A stretch of 64,000 nucleotides of DNA. It comes from HXMU1420-13 sp034669965. Lineage in GTDB: Bacteria; Bacteroidota; Rhodothermia; Balneolales; Balneolaceae. The notes beneath the pieces are model-generated. The model was not told the DNA's origin. It worked only from the letters and a program-made list of their open reading frames with translations, and did not search any database. This document shows, one piece after another, positions 7,813-16,733 of this stretch. The position numbers were made by a program, and so were the translations under genes. Location: positions 372,001 through 436,000 of the forward strand of contig JAXMOK010000002.1 of NCBI GenBank assembly GCA_034669965.1. The letters run 5' to 3'. The number at the start of each line of letters is the position of its first letter. The first letter of the stretch is position 1.

Positions 7813-9036
7813 TTATTCAAATCTAAGTGATTCTATGGGGTCAGATTTTGCGGCTTTATAGGCAGGAATAAATCCAAATATTACACCTACAAATGTACAG
7901 ATTAAAAAAGCTACAGCTACAACGCTCAAATTCATTGTTGCGGTAAATACCTGATCGATAGCCAATGTTGCTGCGCCGGCCAAGGCTACACCAACCACTC
8001 CTCCAACTATACAAATCATTACTGCCTCGATTAGAAATTGAGTTAAAATTTCCCACGATTTAGCACCCACGGCTTTTCTAATGCCAATTTCTTTCGTTCG
8101 TTCGCGTACCGATACGAACATTATATTCATAATGCCGATACCTCCAATAAGCAAGGAAAGACCAACAAGTACAAACCCACCCATGTACAATCCATTTTTA
8201 AAGGCTGATAAAGTTTCTTCGAAGGCTTGCGGCTTATTTATAGCAAAATCATTTTCTTCGGTGGCGTCTAAATTTCGCACTTGCCGCATCAACCCTTCAA
8301 TTTCGTATTCGCCATCCAGCATAGCTTCTTCATGCGGGAATTTTACGCCAATATTTACTCCCGATCGCAAGCCGTAAATCTGTCCATATGCATTTATGGG
8401 AATGATTACACGATTATCAGCATCGCCAAGTCCTAAGAAATTGCCCTGTTTTTCGAGTACGCCGATTACTGTAAATTTTTGCCCACCTATGCGAATTTGT
8501 TTACCTAATGGATCAGAATCTTCAAAAAATTCTGAGCGAATAGTCTGGCCTATAATCACCACTTTATTAGCGGATCGAACTTCACCATCGGTAAACATTC
8601 GTCCTGCTGTAATATCAATACCTTGTATATTCAAATAGTTCGATGACGCCCCATTGATACCTACATTTTCAATCAATTTATCTTCGTAGCGTATGGGTAC
8701 GCTTCGTTCGGTATAGGCTGCAACTACCGATGCAAGTTTCGAACGCTCATCTATAAACTCTGCATATCCTACTTCCATTTCTTTTCGCCCGATGATCTCC
8801 CACCATTCCTGATCTCCATCCCAAGGCCATTTTTGAATGTAAATAACATTTCGCCCAAGCATAGCCATGCTACTTTCAAAACTCTCATCCATACCTGTAG
8901 TTACTGCATCAACAACGGTTACCATCGTAATTCCAATGATGATACACAGAGCTGTTAACACAGACCGAACTTTGTTGATACTGAGCGCTCGAAGAGCCAC
9001 TTTAACGCCTTCAATCAGGCTAAATAAAAATCGCAT
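7813..9036 (-). CDS. ABC transporter permease, MacB/FtsX family (first paralogue)
   Basis: A 407-residue MacB-type permease and the first gene of the minus-strand cluster. One N-terminal helix lies at about 20-42, the MacB_PCD periplasmic domain at about 43-275, and three C-terminal helices follow. The motif ERTKEIGIRKAVGA precedes the second helix and the protein ends SDPIESLRFE. It has the same length as its downstream neighbour and is clearly paralogous, but the periplasmic domains diverge strongly, which fits subunits specialised within a heterodimer. A GGGAGA ribosome binding site (9042-9047) precedes the start by five bases. Upstream lies a 134-base divergent region shared with bshB1. 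Confidence 0.93.
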   Translation of the reverse strand: MRFLFSLIEGVKVALRALSINKVRSVLTALCIIIGITMVTVVDAVTTGMDESFESSMAMLGRNVIYIQKWPWDGDQEWWEIIGRKEMEVGYAEFIDERSKLASVVAAYTERSVPIRYEDKLIENVGINGASSNYLNIQGIDITAGRMFTDGEVRSANKVVIIGQTIRSEFFEDSDPLGKQIRIGGQKFTVIGVLEKQGNFLGLGDADNRVIIPINAYGQIYGLRSGVNIGVKFPHEEAMLDGEYEIEGLMRQVRNLDATEENDFAINKPQAFEETLSAFKNGLYMGGFVLVGLSLLIGGIGIMNIMFVSVRERTKEIGIRKAVGAKSWEILTQFLIEAVMICIVGGVVGVALAGAATLAIDQVFTATMNLSVVAVAFLICTFVGVIFGFIPAYKAAKSDPIESLRFE

Positions 9037-9170
9037 AAGATTCTCCCGGGGTTATAAGCCAGCGATTACGTTCTTAATTCCAATTCGTTGCAGAAAATGA
9101 AAAATAAACTTCTTTATTTGATAAAGTTGCCGTTTTTTTAGTCAGCTTAATAAAAATAGTATAGCTACTT

Positions 9171-9884
9171 ATGAAATTGGATGTATTAGTATTTGCAGCT
9201 CATCCTGATGATGCTGAATTAAACGCTGGCGGGACGATAGCTTCTTTAGTTAAGGAAGGTAAAAAAGTTGGCATTATTGACCTTACTAAAGGTGAAATGG
9301 GTACTAGAGGAACCGCTGAAACCCGCCAAGTTGAGGTGGATAATGCATCAAAAGTATTAGGGATTCATTATCGAAGTAACTTAGATTTGGGTGACTCTAT
9401 TTTAGAAAACAATCGAAATAACCAGTCTAAAATTATATTAGAGGTACGAAAACTTCGTCCTGAGTTATGTTTAATCGGGGCGCTTAACGACCGACATCCC
9501 GATCATGGAAAAGCAACTCATCTTTGCATGGATGCTTTGTTTTATTCTGGGTTGGCAAAATTTATGAACTCAGAAAATTCTCTACCCTGGCGCCCACCTA
9601 CTATTGCCCATTACATGCAAGACCGACCTTTTGAACCCGACTTTATTGTTGATATTTCGGATCACTGGGAAACTAAAAAAGAGGCGATCTTAGCATTTTC
9701 CTCGCAATTTAATGTGAGCGATCCAAAGCGAGAACCCGAAACATATATCTCTAATCAGGCATATTTTAAACAGATTGAAGCCAGGGCAAGATACTTTGGC
9801 CATTTAGCCGGATTCGAATTTGGCGAACCATTCCAAAAAGCCAATGGCCCTGTTGGGTTACAATCAGTTAGTTTTTTGCGATAA
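9171..9884 (+). CDS. bshB1: Bacillithiol biosynthesis deacetylase BshB1
   Basis: A 237-residue zinc-dependent deacetylase of the PIG-L family that removes acetyl from GlcNAc-malate during bacillithiol synthesis in the cytoplasm. The zinc motif AHPDDAE is at 9-15 and the second ligand motif HPDH is near 111-114. The opening KLDVLVFAAHPDDAELNAGG, the segment DLTKGEMGTRGT and the C-terminal ARARYFG...GEPF are diagnostic of the BshB1 subgroup and not of BshB2 or MshB. Length is normal and there is no signal peptide. The other bacillithiol genes (bshA, bshC) are not in the window. It is transcribed divergently from the export cluster. Confidence 0.95.
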   Translation: MKLDVLVFAAHPDDAELNAGGTIASLVKEGKKVGIIDLTKGEMGTRGTAETRQVEVDNASKVLGIHYRSNLDLGDSILENNRNNQSKIILEVRKLRPELCLIGALNDRHPDHGKATHLCMDALFYSGLAKFMNSENSLPWRPPTIAHYMQDRPFEPDFIVDISDHWETKKEAILAFSSQFNVSDPKREPETYISNQAYFKQIEARARYFGHLAGFEFGEPFQKANGPVGLQSVSFLR

Positions 9885-9947
9885 ATATTAATGCCTGTCC
9901 CTTAAGTATCCGATAACGGATGCAACAGTTTTAGGAATTGAACAGGT

Positions 9948-11555
9948 ATGGTTAATAATTCTCATCAAAAAGTACGCCCCTTCAGTAAAGAAAATCTGGA
10001 CCGGATTAAAGAGGTTCTTGTAGATATAATTTTATCTACCGGTACTTCAATTGGTTTCCTAGCTTTTGTAGTTTCTTTTATTCCATTTGATCCAAATTTG
10101 ATAAACGCCGATTTGGTGTACGACGTTATTGGCATTTCGTCACTTTTCTTCACCTATCTATTTAGAAAAAAGCTAAGCGTTACTTTTAAAACGAACATCA
10201 TTATTGTGATGGTAACGTTGATTTTTGTATCAGACATTTTAGAAAATGGCTTACATACACCCGATGTTGTTCTTGTTTTAATCATTCCGTTTTTATCGAT
10301 TCTTGTTTACAGTCTGCGAACTACTTTAATTCTGTACGCATTCTGCTTAGTACTTTATCTGATTATTGGATACCTATTTACCACTGGGGTAGTGACTTCG
10401 GTTTTTTATGATGGTTCTCAAGATTCTTTCGTGCGGTGGGTTGAAACTGCCATTATCTTATCGGTAGTTACATTTGTTATAACACTGGTTTTAAACAAGT
10501 TCGACAAAACCATTTATCGTTTATTTAATCAAATTCAGCGTAAAAATGATGAGTTGATGGAACGCGAGGCTTTGCTTTCAACCATCACAAAAAATATACC
10601 TCGTACTTTTCTTACTGTAATCGACAAAGAATTAATTATTCGATTTACTGAAGGGAGTGAATATGAAGCTTTTGGATTAGATCCTAAAGATTTCTATAAC
10701 GTAAACGCATTAGATACGCTTAAGGATTTTGGGGATGATGTAGTTGATAAAATACGCAATGGTTATGAACAAGCTTTTAAGGGAACACCGCAAAATGTAA
10801 ATATTGTTATAGCTGAGCAACATTTAAGGTATAGAATCTTACCCCTGAATATTGTTGATGATGTAGTTCAATCACTACTAATAGTTACCGAAAATGTATC
10901 TGATGATGTAAAAACCAAAAAACTAATTGAAGAAAATCTGGAAGAAAAAAATGTACTTCTACAAGAAATACATCACAGAGTAAAAAATAATTTAGCAGTT
11001 GTTTCGGGTTTATTAGAGCTACAATCGTATAACATCGAAGACCCAAAGAGTAAGCATATACTTCGGAAAAGCACTAATCGGATTATGAGTATTGCTAAGG
11101 TTCACGAAATGCTCTATGAATCGAAAAATTTTACCAAAATCCCTTTTAAAAGATATATCAACGAACTTACCGATATGATTTTTGATAGCCTAAATCTTGA
11201 GAGTTCCGGGATCGAGATTAAAACTAAAATAGGCATAGATCAACTTAATATTAATCATGGCGTTCCTCTCGGGATAATATTTAACGAATTAATTACTAAT
11301 TCGGTTAAGTATGGTTTTAATGGGCAAAACGAAAAAGTGATTGAAATCAATGTTCAGAAAGAGGATGATTTTTACAAAGTTGTATACTCTGATAATGGGG
11401 TTGGTATTGAAAATTTCGAGAAAGCTACCACAAAAAGTTTAGGCTTTACATTAATTCACTCGCTATTGAGCCAGATTGAAGCAGAATATAATTACAATAC
11501 TAAGAATAAGTTTATGTTAGAGTTCCGTTTCTCTGCAGATGTGGTTTCTAATTAG
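9948..11555 (+). CDS. Membrane sensor histidine kinase, HisKA_2 family, with PAS-like domain (kinase 1 of 5)
   Basis: A 535-residue kinase and the first of five tandem paralogues. Residues 25-190 form about six transmembrane helices with the shared motif IPFLSILVY at 113-121. A short coiled coil (185-210) leads to a PAS-like domain at about 208-320 that the four sister proteins lack. The phospho-acceptor box IHHRVKNNLAVVSG begins at 341, with His342/His343. The HATPase region has an N box NELITNS, a G1 box DNGVGIE and a G2 box near SLGFTLI. This is the HisKA_2 (PF07568) type rather than classical HisKA. There is no receiver domain or neighbouring response regulator. A short palindrome, ATCCGATAACGGAT, sits about 25 bases before the start. 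The signal is unknown. Confidence 0.92.
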   Translation: MVNNSHQKVRPFSKENLDRIKEVLVDIILSTGTSIGFLAFVVSFIPFDPNLINADLVYDVIGISSLFFTYLFRKKLSVTFKTNIIIVMVTLIFVSDILENGLHTPDVVLVLIIPFLSILVYSLRTTLILYAFCLVLYLIIGYLFTTGVVTSVFYDGSQDSFVRWVETAIILSVVTFVITLVLNKFDKTIYRLFNQIQRKNDELMEREALLSTITKNIPRTFLTVIDKELIIRFTEGSEYEAFGLDPKDFYNVNALDTLKDFGDDVVDKIRNGYEQAFKGTPQNVNIVIAEQHLRYRILPLNIVDDVVQSLLIVTENVSDDVKTKKLIEENLEEKNVLLQEIHHRVKNNLAVVSGLLELQSYNIEDPKSKHILRKSTNRIMSIAKVHEMLYESKNFTKIPFKRYINELTDMIFDSLNLESSGIEIKTKIGIDQLNINHGVPLGIIFNELITNSVKYGFNGQNEKVIEINVQKEDDFYKVVYSDNGVGIENFEKATTKSLGFTLIHSLLSQIEAEYNYNTKNKFMLEFRFSADVVSN

Positions 11556-11647
11556 TCGAAGACTAAACATTACATTTGCTTAATTAATATAACCAGAATA
11601 AAGTATTATGTATTTTTTAGTTCTTAATAGACTACAATTGAGCACGA

Positions 11648-12895
11648 GTGGCTGAGATAAAAATAAACCGCAATGACACCCCAAAATCTGTCGTAAACGA
11701 ACTAAAAAATCGCTTGCTTGACAAATTTATTCTTATAGGTGCCATTCTTGGTCTTTTAATTTTTGTAATCTCTTTATTTCCGTGGGACCCCACTTATTTA
11801 AATGCAGATTTCTTTATTGATATTACTGTTCAAGCTCTGATCTTTGGTATTTACTTTATTAGAAGAAAAATGCAGGCTAAAACAAAAGCTGCAATCATTC
11901 TTATCCTCATATTTATTGCATTTATTAGCGACTTGGTAGAAAACAACATTAATGCAACGGGTATCTCTCTAATTATTCTTATACCCTTTCTTTCAATTCT
12001 AGTTTATCAATTTCGTACAACTTTACTAATTTTCATTCTTAGTTTAATCACTTATTCAGTAGTAGCTTATTTATACTTAAATGAGATCATAATTAACAGT
12101 GGCTTTCAAGTAGACTTGTACAATGCTACAGATTGGGTAAATCATGTAAGTACAGATGTTCTAATAGCCTTAGTGATTAGTATTTTTGTGTATAGCTATA
12201 ATGAATCGGTGGAAAAATTTATTGTCAAACTTGAATCTGCTAATACAAAATTAAAACTTAGAGATGATCAGTTAGAAGAGTCATTAGACGAGAAAGATGT
12301 TTTACTTCAGGAAATTCATCACCGAGTAAAAAACAATCTAGCGGTTGTATCAGGGCTGTTAGAATTACAATCGTACAGCATCGACGATCAAAAAAGTAAA
12401 TATGTGCTTCGTAAAAGCACGAATCGAATATTGAGCATCGCTAAGGTACACGAGATGCTTTACGAATCGAAGAACTTTACAAAAATCCCCTTTCAACGCT
12501 ACATCGATGAATTAACTACGGTTATTTTCGATAGCATGGATCAATTTAATGAAGGAGTAACCCTTCAAACCAATATTGAAATCGAGTATATCGGGATAAA
12601 TCACGGAGTTCCACTTGGAATCATTTTTAACGAGTTGATTACTAATTCCATAAAATATGGCTTTGAAAATGCATCAGATGGTAAGATTACGATTGATGTA
12701 AGTAAAGATGAAGAGTCTATTTACGTATGTTATCAAGACAATGGTATTGGTATTGAAGATTTTGAAACCGCATCAAGAAAAAGTCTTGGTTTTACGCTGA
12801 TCGAATCATTAATGGGGCAAATTGATGCTACCTATGTATTTGAAACCGACAATAAGTTTAAATTAACTTTTCAATTTCCGATAGTTGCTCAATAA
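11648..12895 (+). CDS. Membrane sensor histidine kinase, HisKA_2 family (kinase 2 of 5)
   Basis: A 415-residue kinase. The GTG at 11648 is the only plausible start, because an in-frame TGA lies nine bases upstream and there is no ATG before the first membrane helix. About six transmembrane helices span 25-190 with the shared motif IPFLSILVY; a coiled-coil linker covers 190-217. The acceptor box EIHHRVKNNLAVVSG has His224/His225, and the catalytic domain has NELITNS and DNGIGIE. Its kinase core is closest by eye to kinase 1 (both have LELQSY, RKSTNRI, VHEMLYESKNFTKIPF). It lacks the PAS-like insert of kinase 1. Output partner and stimulus cannot be read from the sequence. Confidence 0.92.
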   Translation: MAEIKINRNDTPKSVVNELKNRLLDKFILIGAILGLLIFVISLFPWDPTYLNADFFIDITVQALIFGIYFIRRKMQAKTKAAIILILIFIAFISDLVENNINATGISLIILIPFLSILVYQFRTTLLIFILSLITYSVVAYLYLNEIIINSGFQVDLYNATDWVNHVSTDVLIALVISIFVYSYNESVEKFIVKLESANTKLKLRDDQLEESLDEKDVLLQEIHHRVKNNLAVVSGLLELQSYSIDDQKSKYVLRKSTNRILSIAKVHEMLYESKNFTKIPFQRYIDELTTVIFDSMDQFNEGVTLQTNIEIEYIGINHGVPLGIIFNELITNSIKYGFENASDGKITIDVSKDEESIYVCYQDNGIGIEDFETASRKSLGFTLIESLMGQIDATYVFETDNKFKLTFQFPIVAQ

Positions 12896-12903
12896 GCATC
12901 AAG

Positions 12904-13711
12904 CTAGTTTGCATGCTTTGATTTTCGATTTCGGTAGTAGATAATCAATCCAATTCCATTTAAAAGCATAGATCCACCTAAAACTTGTGCTAAATATAAG
13001 CCCGGAAAAAAAATACTGCCGGACGGTAAAATTGCAAGTATACATGCCGTTAGAGTTATCAAAAAGCCACTCCTCCGGTTATTAGTGCAAATTTTTTCGA
13101 TGTATTTAACCATTTGACAACACCATCTGAAGAGTACGAATTCGTCATTGTTTTGATGAAAGCACTGAAAAACTAAATGTTTGAGCAACTCCAAATAGCT
13201 AAACACAATATAGCATTTAAACAACTAATAATATTATGCTTAGACAGTTTTGAATGCCGCCAATATTTTGAATCCACTGTCCTTCTCTAACCCAATGATA
13301 TTCAGCCACTTTACACCCCAAATTATTGCCAATCCAAAAAGTATATTATAGAGACGATTTTCAAGTAAAAAACGCATTTCATCGACCATTAAATAAACCA
13401 CCGATGTTGAACTAAAAAGCAAAACTGTTGGGAACCAATCAATACTGCTAACCCTGTACGACCGCCGCAATAAAACCGTGAGTATCACCAAATAAATTTC
13501 GAATCCAACGGTAAAAACCACCTTCACCAGGCATTCGAGCATTTAATTCAGAAACGATAAGCCCAATTGGAATAAATAAGCTTAGAATTAAACTTCTATA
13601 CATTTACACATTTGCATAGCTGAATTGCGCAACCAACGTTAAATCGGAAACCCCAATAAGCGTAAGATCTCGTTAATCTAAGGCTTTCTTTAATTCTTTG
13701 GTTTTACTCAT
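12904..13711 (-). pseudogene. Decayed APC-family amino acid permease
   Basis: Reading the minus strand from the ATG at 13711 gives a permease N-terminus (MSKTKELKKALD, then RDLTLIG) interrupted by TAA stops at codons 13 and 36. The same frame continues with SLFIPIGLIVSELNARMPGE and GGFYRWIRNLFG, a hallmark of amino acid permeases, to a TAG at 13450-13448. A frameshift then leads into a membrane-like segment (VSSIDWFPTVLLF...) ending at 13240. The central helices, more than half of a normal protein, are missing. A recognisable permease C-terminus (RRSGFLITLTACILAILPSG, then FFPGLYLAQVLGGSMLLNGIG) occupies about 13090-12904. Two short open frames here (13240-13542 and 12904-13224) are fragments of this gene. 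Homology is inferred from motifs; decay is seen directly. Confidence 0.82.
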
Positions 13712-13855
13712 ATCGAAAAATGGTTTTGTGCCGATAATAAAAGATGAAAATACCTTTAAATCTTAATATTACCTTATCTACATTTGAACTAGTTAATATT
13801 AGGCGTTAGTAGTGGAATAAATGGTATTTTAGATGCTAAGAGAGTTCAGCTTAAA

Positions 13856-15091
13856 ATGACTATTAAAAACGACAAAATTTTTTCGATTGAGGCACTTAAA
13901 ACAAGGTTAATCGATTACTTCCTGTTAATAGGAGCTGTATTTGCCAGCTTAGTTTTTGTTACAGGTAGGTATCCTTTGGGTGAAAACAGTTTCGATCTTT
14001 TCAATTTTTTTGATCTGTTATACATTGTACTCCTGTTCAGTGTTTTTTATTTCAGAAATAGACTGTCATTACAATTTAAAACCGGGTTAATCATCGTAAC
14101 CATTTATGCTGCATATCTAGCTGATATGTACCAAAATGGACTTTATTCAACCTTAGAAATAATTGTAGTAATGATTCCATTTTTAGGAATTTTAGTTTAT
14201 GAATTAAAATGGGCCATTGTATTATTTCTACTAGTTTTAGCCAGCTATATTCTTATTGTCTATGGGTATTTAAATGGTTATATCACCGATGACTTCTCAC
14301 ATCCATCACAGCTTGTAACTTATAAATGGATAAATAACGGTATCATATTTTCAATTGTGAGTAGTATTATTGCATTATTAGTTCATAAGCTATCGCAATC
14401 TTTAATTGAGATTATAGATCAACAAGACCAAAACTATAAGATACTAGTACAACAGGATCAGGAGCTGAAACAAAATATTGAAGAGAAGAAGGTATTACTT
14501 CAGGAAATTCATCACCGTGTAAAAAACAACCTAGCAGTGGTATCCGGGTTATTGGATCTACAATCTAACTTAGCACCTGATGACTTCTCACGATCCACAC
14601 TAAAGCTAAGCACGAATCGAATATTGTCGATTTCGAAAGTACATGAATTGTTGTATCAGTCGGAGGATGTAAGCCGGATACATTTTAAAAAATACGTGCA
14701 AGAATTGGCCGACATTATTTTAGGGAGTTTCAACAAAAACGGACTTGATATTAAACTTGACCTCGATATTAATATTCATTATTTGAACGTTAATCATGGT
14801 GTTCCGGTAGGCATTATTTTGAACGAATTACTTACCAATAGCCTTAAGCATGGGTTTAATGAAGCTCAGGATTGCTATAAAATTCAAATCTCTGCAATCG
14901 AAGAGGATGATTTTTTCGATATCACCTATCAAGACAATGGAAGCGGTGTAGTTAAACAAGATCCCAATAAAAAGCCGGGTTTGGGAAAAACACTGATCGA
15001 GTCACTTTTATCGCAAATTGAAGCTGAATACCACCTAAAAACGGATAATTTGTATCAAATGAGTTTCCGATTCCCTAAAGAATTGTCATAA
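13856..15091 (+). CDS. Membrane sensor histidine kinase, HisKA_2 family (kinase 3 of 5)
   Basis: A 411-residue kinase with about six N-terminal membrane helices (22-180) carrying the variant motif IPFLGILVY, and a Gln-rich coiled-coil linker (QQDQNYKILVQQDQELKQ) at about 187-212. The acceptor box EIHHRVKNNLAVVSG has His219/His220. The HATPase part has NELLTNSLKHGF, DNGSGV and GLGKTLIESLL. The core defines the second subgroup in the array (LDLQSN, LKLSTNRILSISKVHELLYQSED), shared with kinases 4 and 5. It lies 145 bases downstream of the start of the divergent permease pseudogene, so the upstream region was probably once a divergent promoter. Confidence 0.92.
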   Translation: MTIKNDKIFSIEALKTRLIDYFLLIGAVFASLVFVTGRYPLGENSFDLFNFFDLLYIVLLFSVFYFRNRLSLQFKTGLIIVTIYAAYLADMYQNGLYSTLEIIVVMIPFLGILVYELKWAIVLFLLVLASYILIVYGYLNGYITDDFSHPSQLVTYKWINNGIIFSIVSSIIALLVHKLSQSLIEIIDQQDQNYKILVQQDQELKQNIEEKKVLLQEIHHRVKNNLAVVSGLLDLQSNLAPDDFSRSTLKLSTNRILSISKVHELLYQSEDVSRIHFKKYVQELADIILGSFNKNGLDIKLDLDINIHYLNVNHGVPVGIILNELLTNSLKHGFNEAQDCYKIQISAIEEDDFFDITYQDNGSGVVKQDPNKKPGLGKTLIESLLSQIEAEYHLKTDNLYQMSFRFPKELS

Positions 15092-15302
15092 CCACTCTGT
15101 TATTTCGTTCGAACTTTTGTTTTAACATCAGTCTATCCTCATCAAAAATACTTTTATTAATAAATCCTACTCAATTTTATTATTGATTAACGGATGTTCT
15201 GTGCTATTTTTGAAGCAAAAAAATAAGGCTTCTTGGAGTGAGTGAATCAGATGGGTTTTCATCTATCAATGTATTCAGACTAGTGCAACAACGATAAAGA
15301 AT

Positions 15303-16565
15303 ATGATTAAAAGTGCATCGCTTGATAATGAAGCGGAAAACTTTACGGATACTATTAATTCGATAAAAAATAAGCTTGTTAACAGGTTCTTATTTTACGG
15401 CTTAATAATAGCACTGATTGCGATTTTCATTCCCACTCTTTTAGACCCAAATAATTTAACCATAGATTTTTACTTCGATCTATTCAATTTATTTGCTCTG
15501 GCTTCGGTTTATTTTTTTAGATCTAAACTGGCTTTATCGTTCAAAATCGGATACTTAATTCTCATCGTTTATTCTTTTTTTATTACTAACCTTTATCAAC
15601 ACGGCCTAAGTTCCGTAGCCAATGCAATTCTAGTTCTTGTGCCATTTCTTAGCATTTTAGTATTTTCGGCAAAGCAAACAGTAGCTATTCATGTTTTTTC
15701 AATGGTTTCTTTCTTTTTGATTTCTATCATTCATTTAGAAAGGCCGTTCACCTTTGATAATCCGGAATTTACCAACGATGTAATCATTTGGTTTATTTAT
15801 GCGATGATTCTCACATTAGTTTGCCTGGTAGTAGCCTTTTTGGTTTTTAATCTGAATAATTCTCTGTTTCGGCTAATCAAAAATTACGAAAGTAATTACC
15901 TTAAACTTCAAAAGCAGGACACGGTTTTAAAGCAAAATATCGAGGACAAAGAAGTACTTCTTCAAGAAATCCACCATCGAGTAAAAAATAATTTAGCGGT
16001 TGTTTCAGGCTTACTTGAACTTCAATCGAATAGGGCTCCGGATGAATTCTCTCGAGCCACGTTAAAACTTAGTACTAATCGCATACTTTCTATCTCTAAA
16101 GTGCACGAATTACTCTATCAATCGGAAGATATGAGTCGAATTCATTTAAAGAAGTACGTTCAAGAATTGTCCGGAATCATCATCGATAGTTTCAACAAAA
16201 CAGGCAAAAACGTTGAGTTAGATATGGATATTCATATACAGTATTTGAATATCAATCATGGAGTTCCGGTAGGCATAATCCTTAACGAGTTGATGACCAA
16301 TTCCTTGAAGCATGGCTTCAATCGAGTTCAAGATGATTATAAGATTCGAATAACCGCTTTTGAAGAAAAAGATCATTATGAAATCAGCTATCAGGACAAT
16401 GGTACGGGGATAGATCTTGCTAAAACAGATAAACCGAGAGGCTTAGGGCAAACACTTATAAAGTCGTTATTAACTCAGCTTGCAGCAGAACATCATTTAG
16501 ATTCAGAAGGCAAGTATCAAATGAGTTTCCGTTTTCCTAAAAAGAAAAAATACAAGAGCTTGTAA
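15303..16565 (+). CDS. Membrane sensor histidine kinase, HisKA_2 family (kinase 4 of 5)
   Basis: A 420-residue kinase. Six membrane helices lie within 30-185, including NLYQHGLSS followed by VPFLSILVF; a coiled-coil linker covers about 188-217. The acceptor box EIHHRVKNNLAVVSG has His224/His225. The catalytic domain has NELMTNSLKHGF, DNGTGID and GLGQTLIKSLL, and the tail is strongly basic (KKKKYKSL). It belongs to the same subgroup as kinases 3 and 5, and its closest sister by eye is kinase 3 (both have the Gln/Lys-rich linker and the SFNK segment). The 211-base gap upstream holds nothing that I can identify, leaving room for its own promoter. Confidence 0.92.
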   Translation: MIKSASLDNEAENFTDTINSIKNKLVNRFLFYGLIIALIAIFIPTLLDPNNLTIDFYFDLFNLFALASVYFFRSKLALSFKIGYLILIVYSFFITNLYQHGLSSVANAILVLVPFLSILVFSAKQTVAIHVFSMVSFFLISIIHLERPFTFDNPEFTNDVIIWFIYAMILTLVCLVVAFLVFNLNNSLFRLIKNYESNYLKLQKQDTVLKQNIEDKEVLLQEIHHRVKNNLAVVSGLLELQSNRAPDEFSRATLKLSTNRILSISKVHELLYQSEDMSRIHLKKYVQELSGIIIDSFNKTGKNVELDMDIHIQYLNINHGVPVGIILNELMTNSLKHGFNRVQDDYKIRITAFEEKDHYEISYQDNGTGIDLAKTDKPRGLGQTLIKSLLTQLAAEHHLDSEGKYQMSFRFPKKKKYKSL

Positions 16566-16733
16566 ACTGACCCCTAAAACTGATGCAATTCTATTTTACA
16601 AAGCTGGTAATAACTCTATATGTACCTCATAAACTGTAAAAGCCAATTAAATAAACTAACCTGTATTTCCTATGAATTATACCACAAAGACCGATAAACA
16701 GGCATTGAGCTTAAAAGTTTTTGGCCTTAGTAT

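Noticed and set aside
9908..9921. ATCCGATAACGGAT palindrome before kinase 1 as a shared regulator site of the kinase array
   Set aside because: I could not find the same palindrome before kinases 2-5; kept only as a note in the kinase 1 entry.
13240..13542. A 100-residue open reading frame that looks like a membrane protein gene
   Set aside because: It is an out-of-frame and in-frame mixture over a permease relic; the upstream frame carries clear permease motifs with stops, so it is listed as part of the pseudogene.
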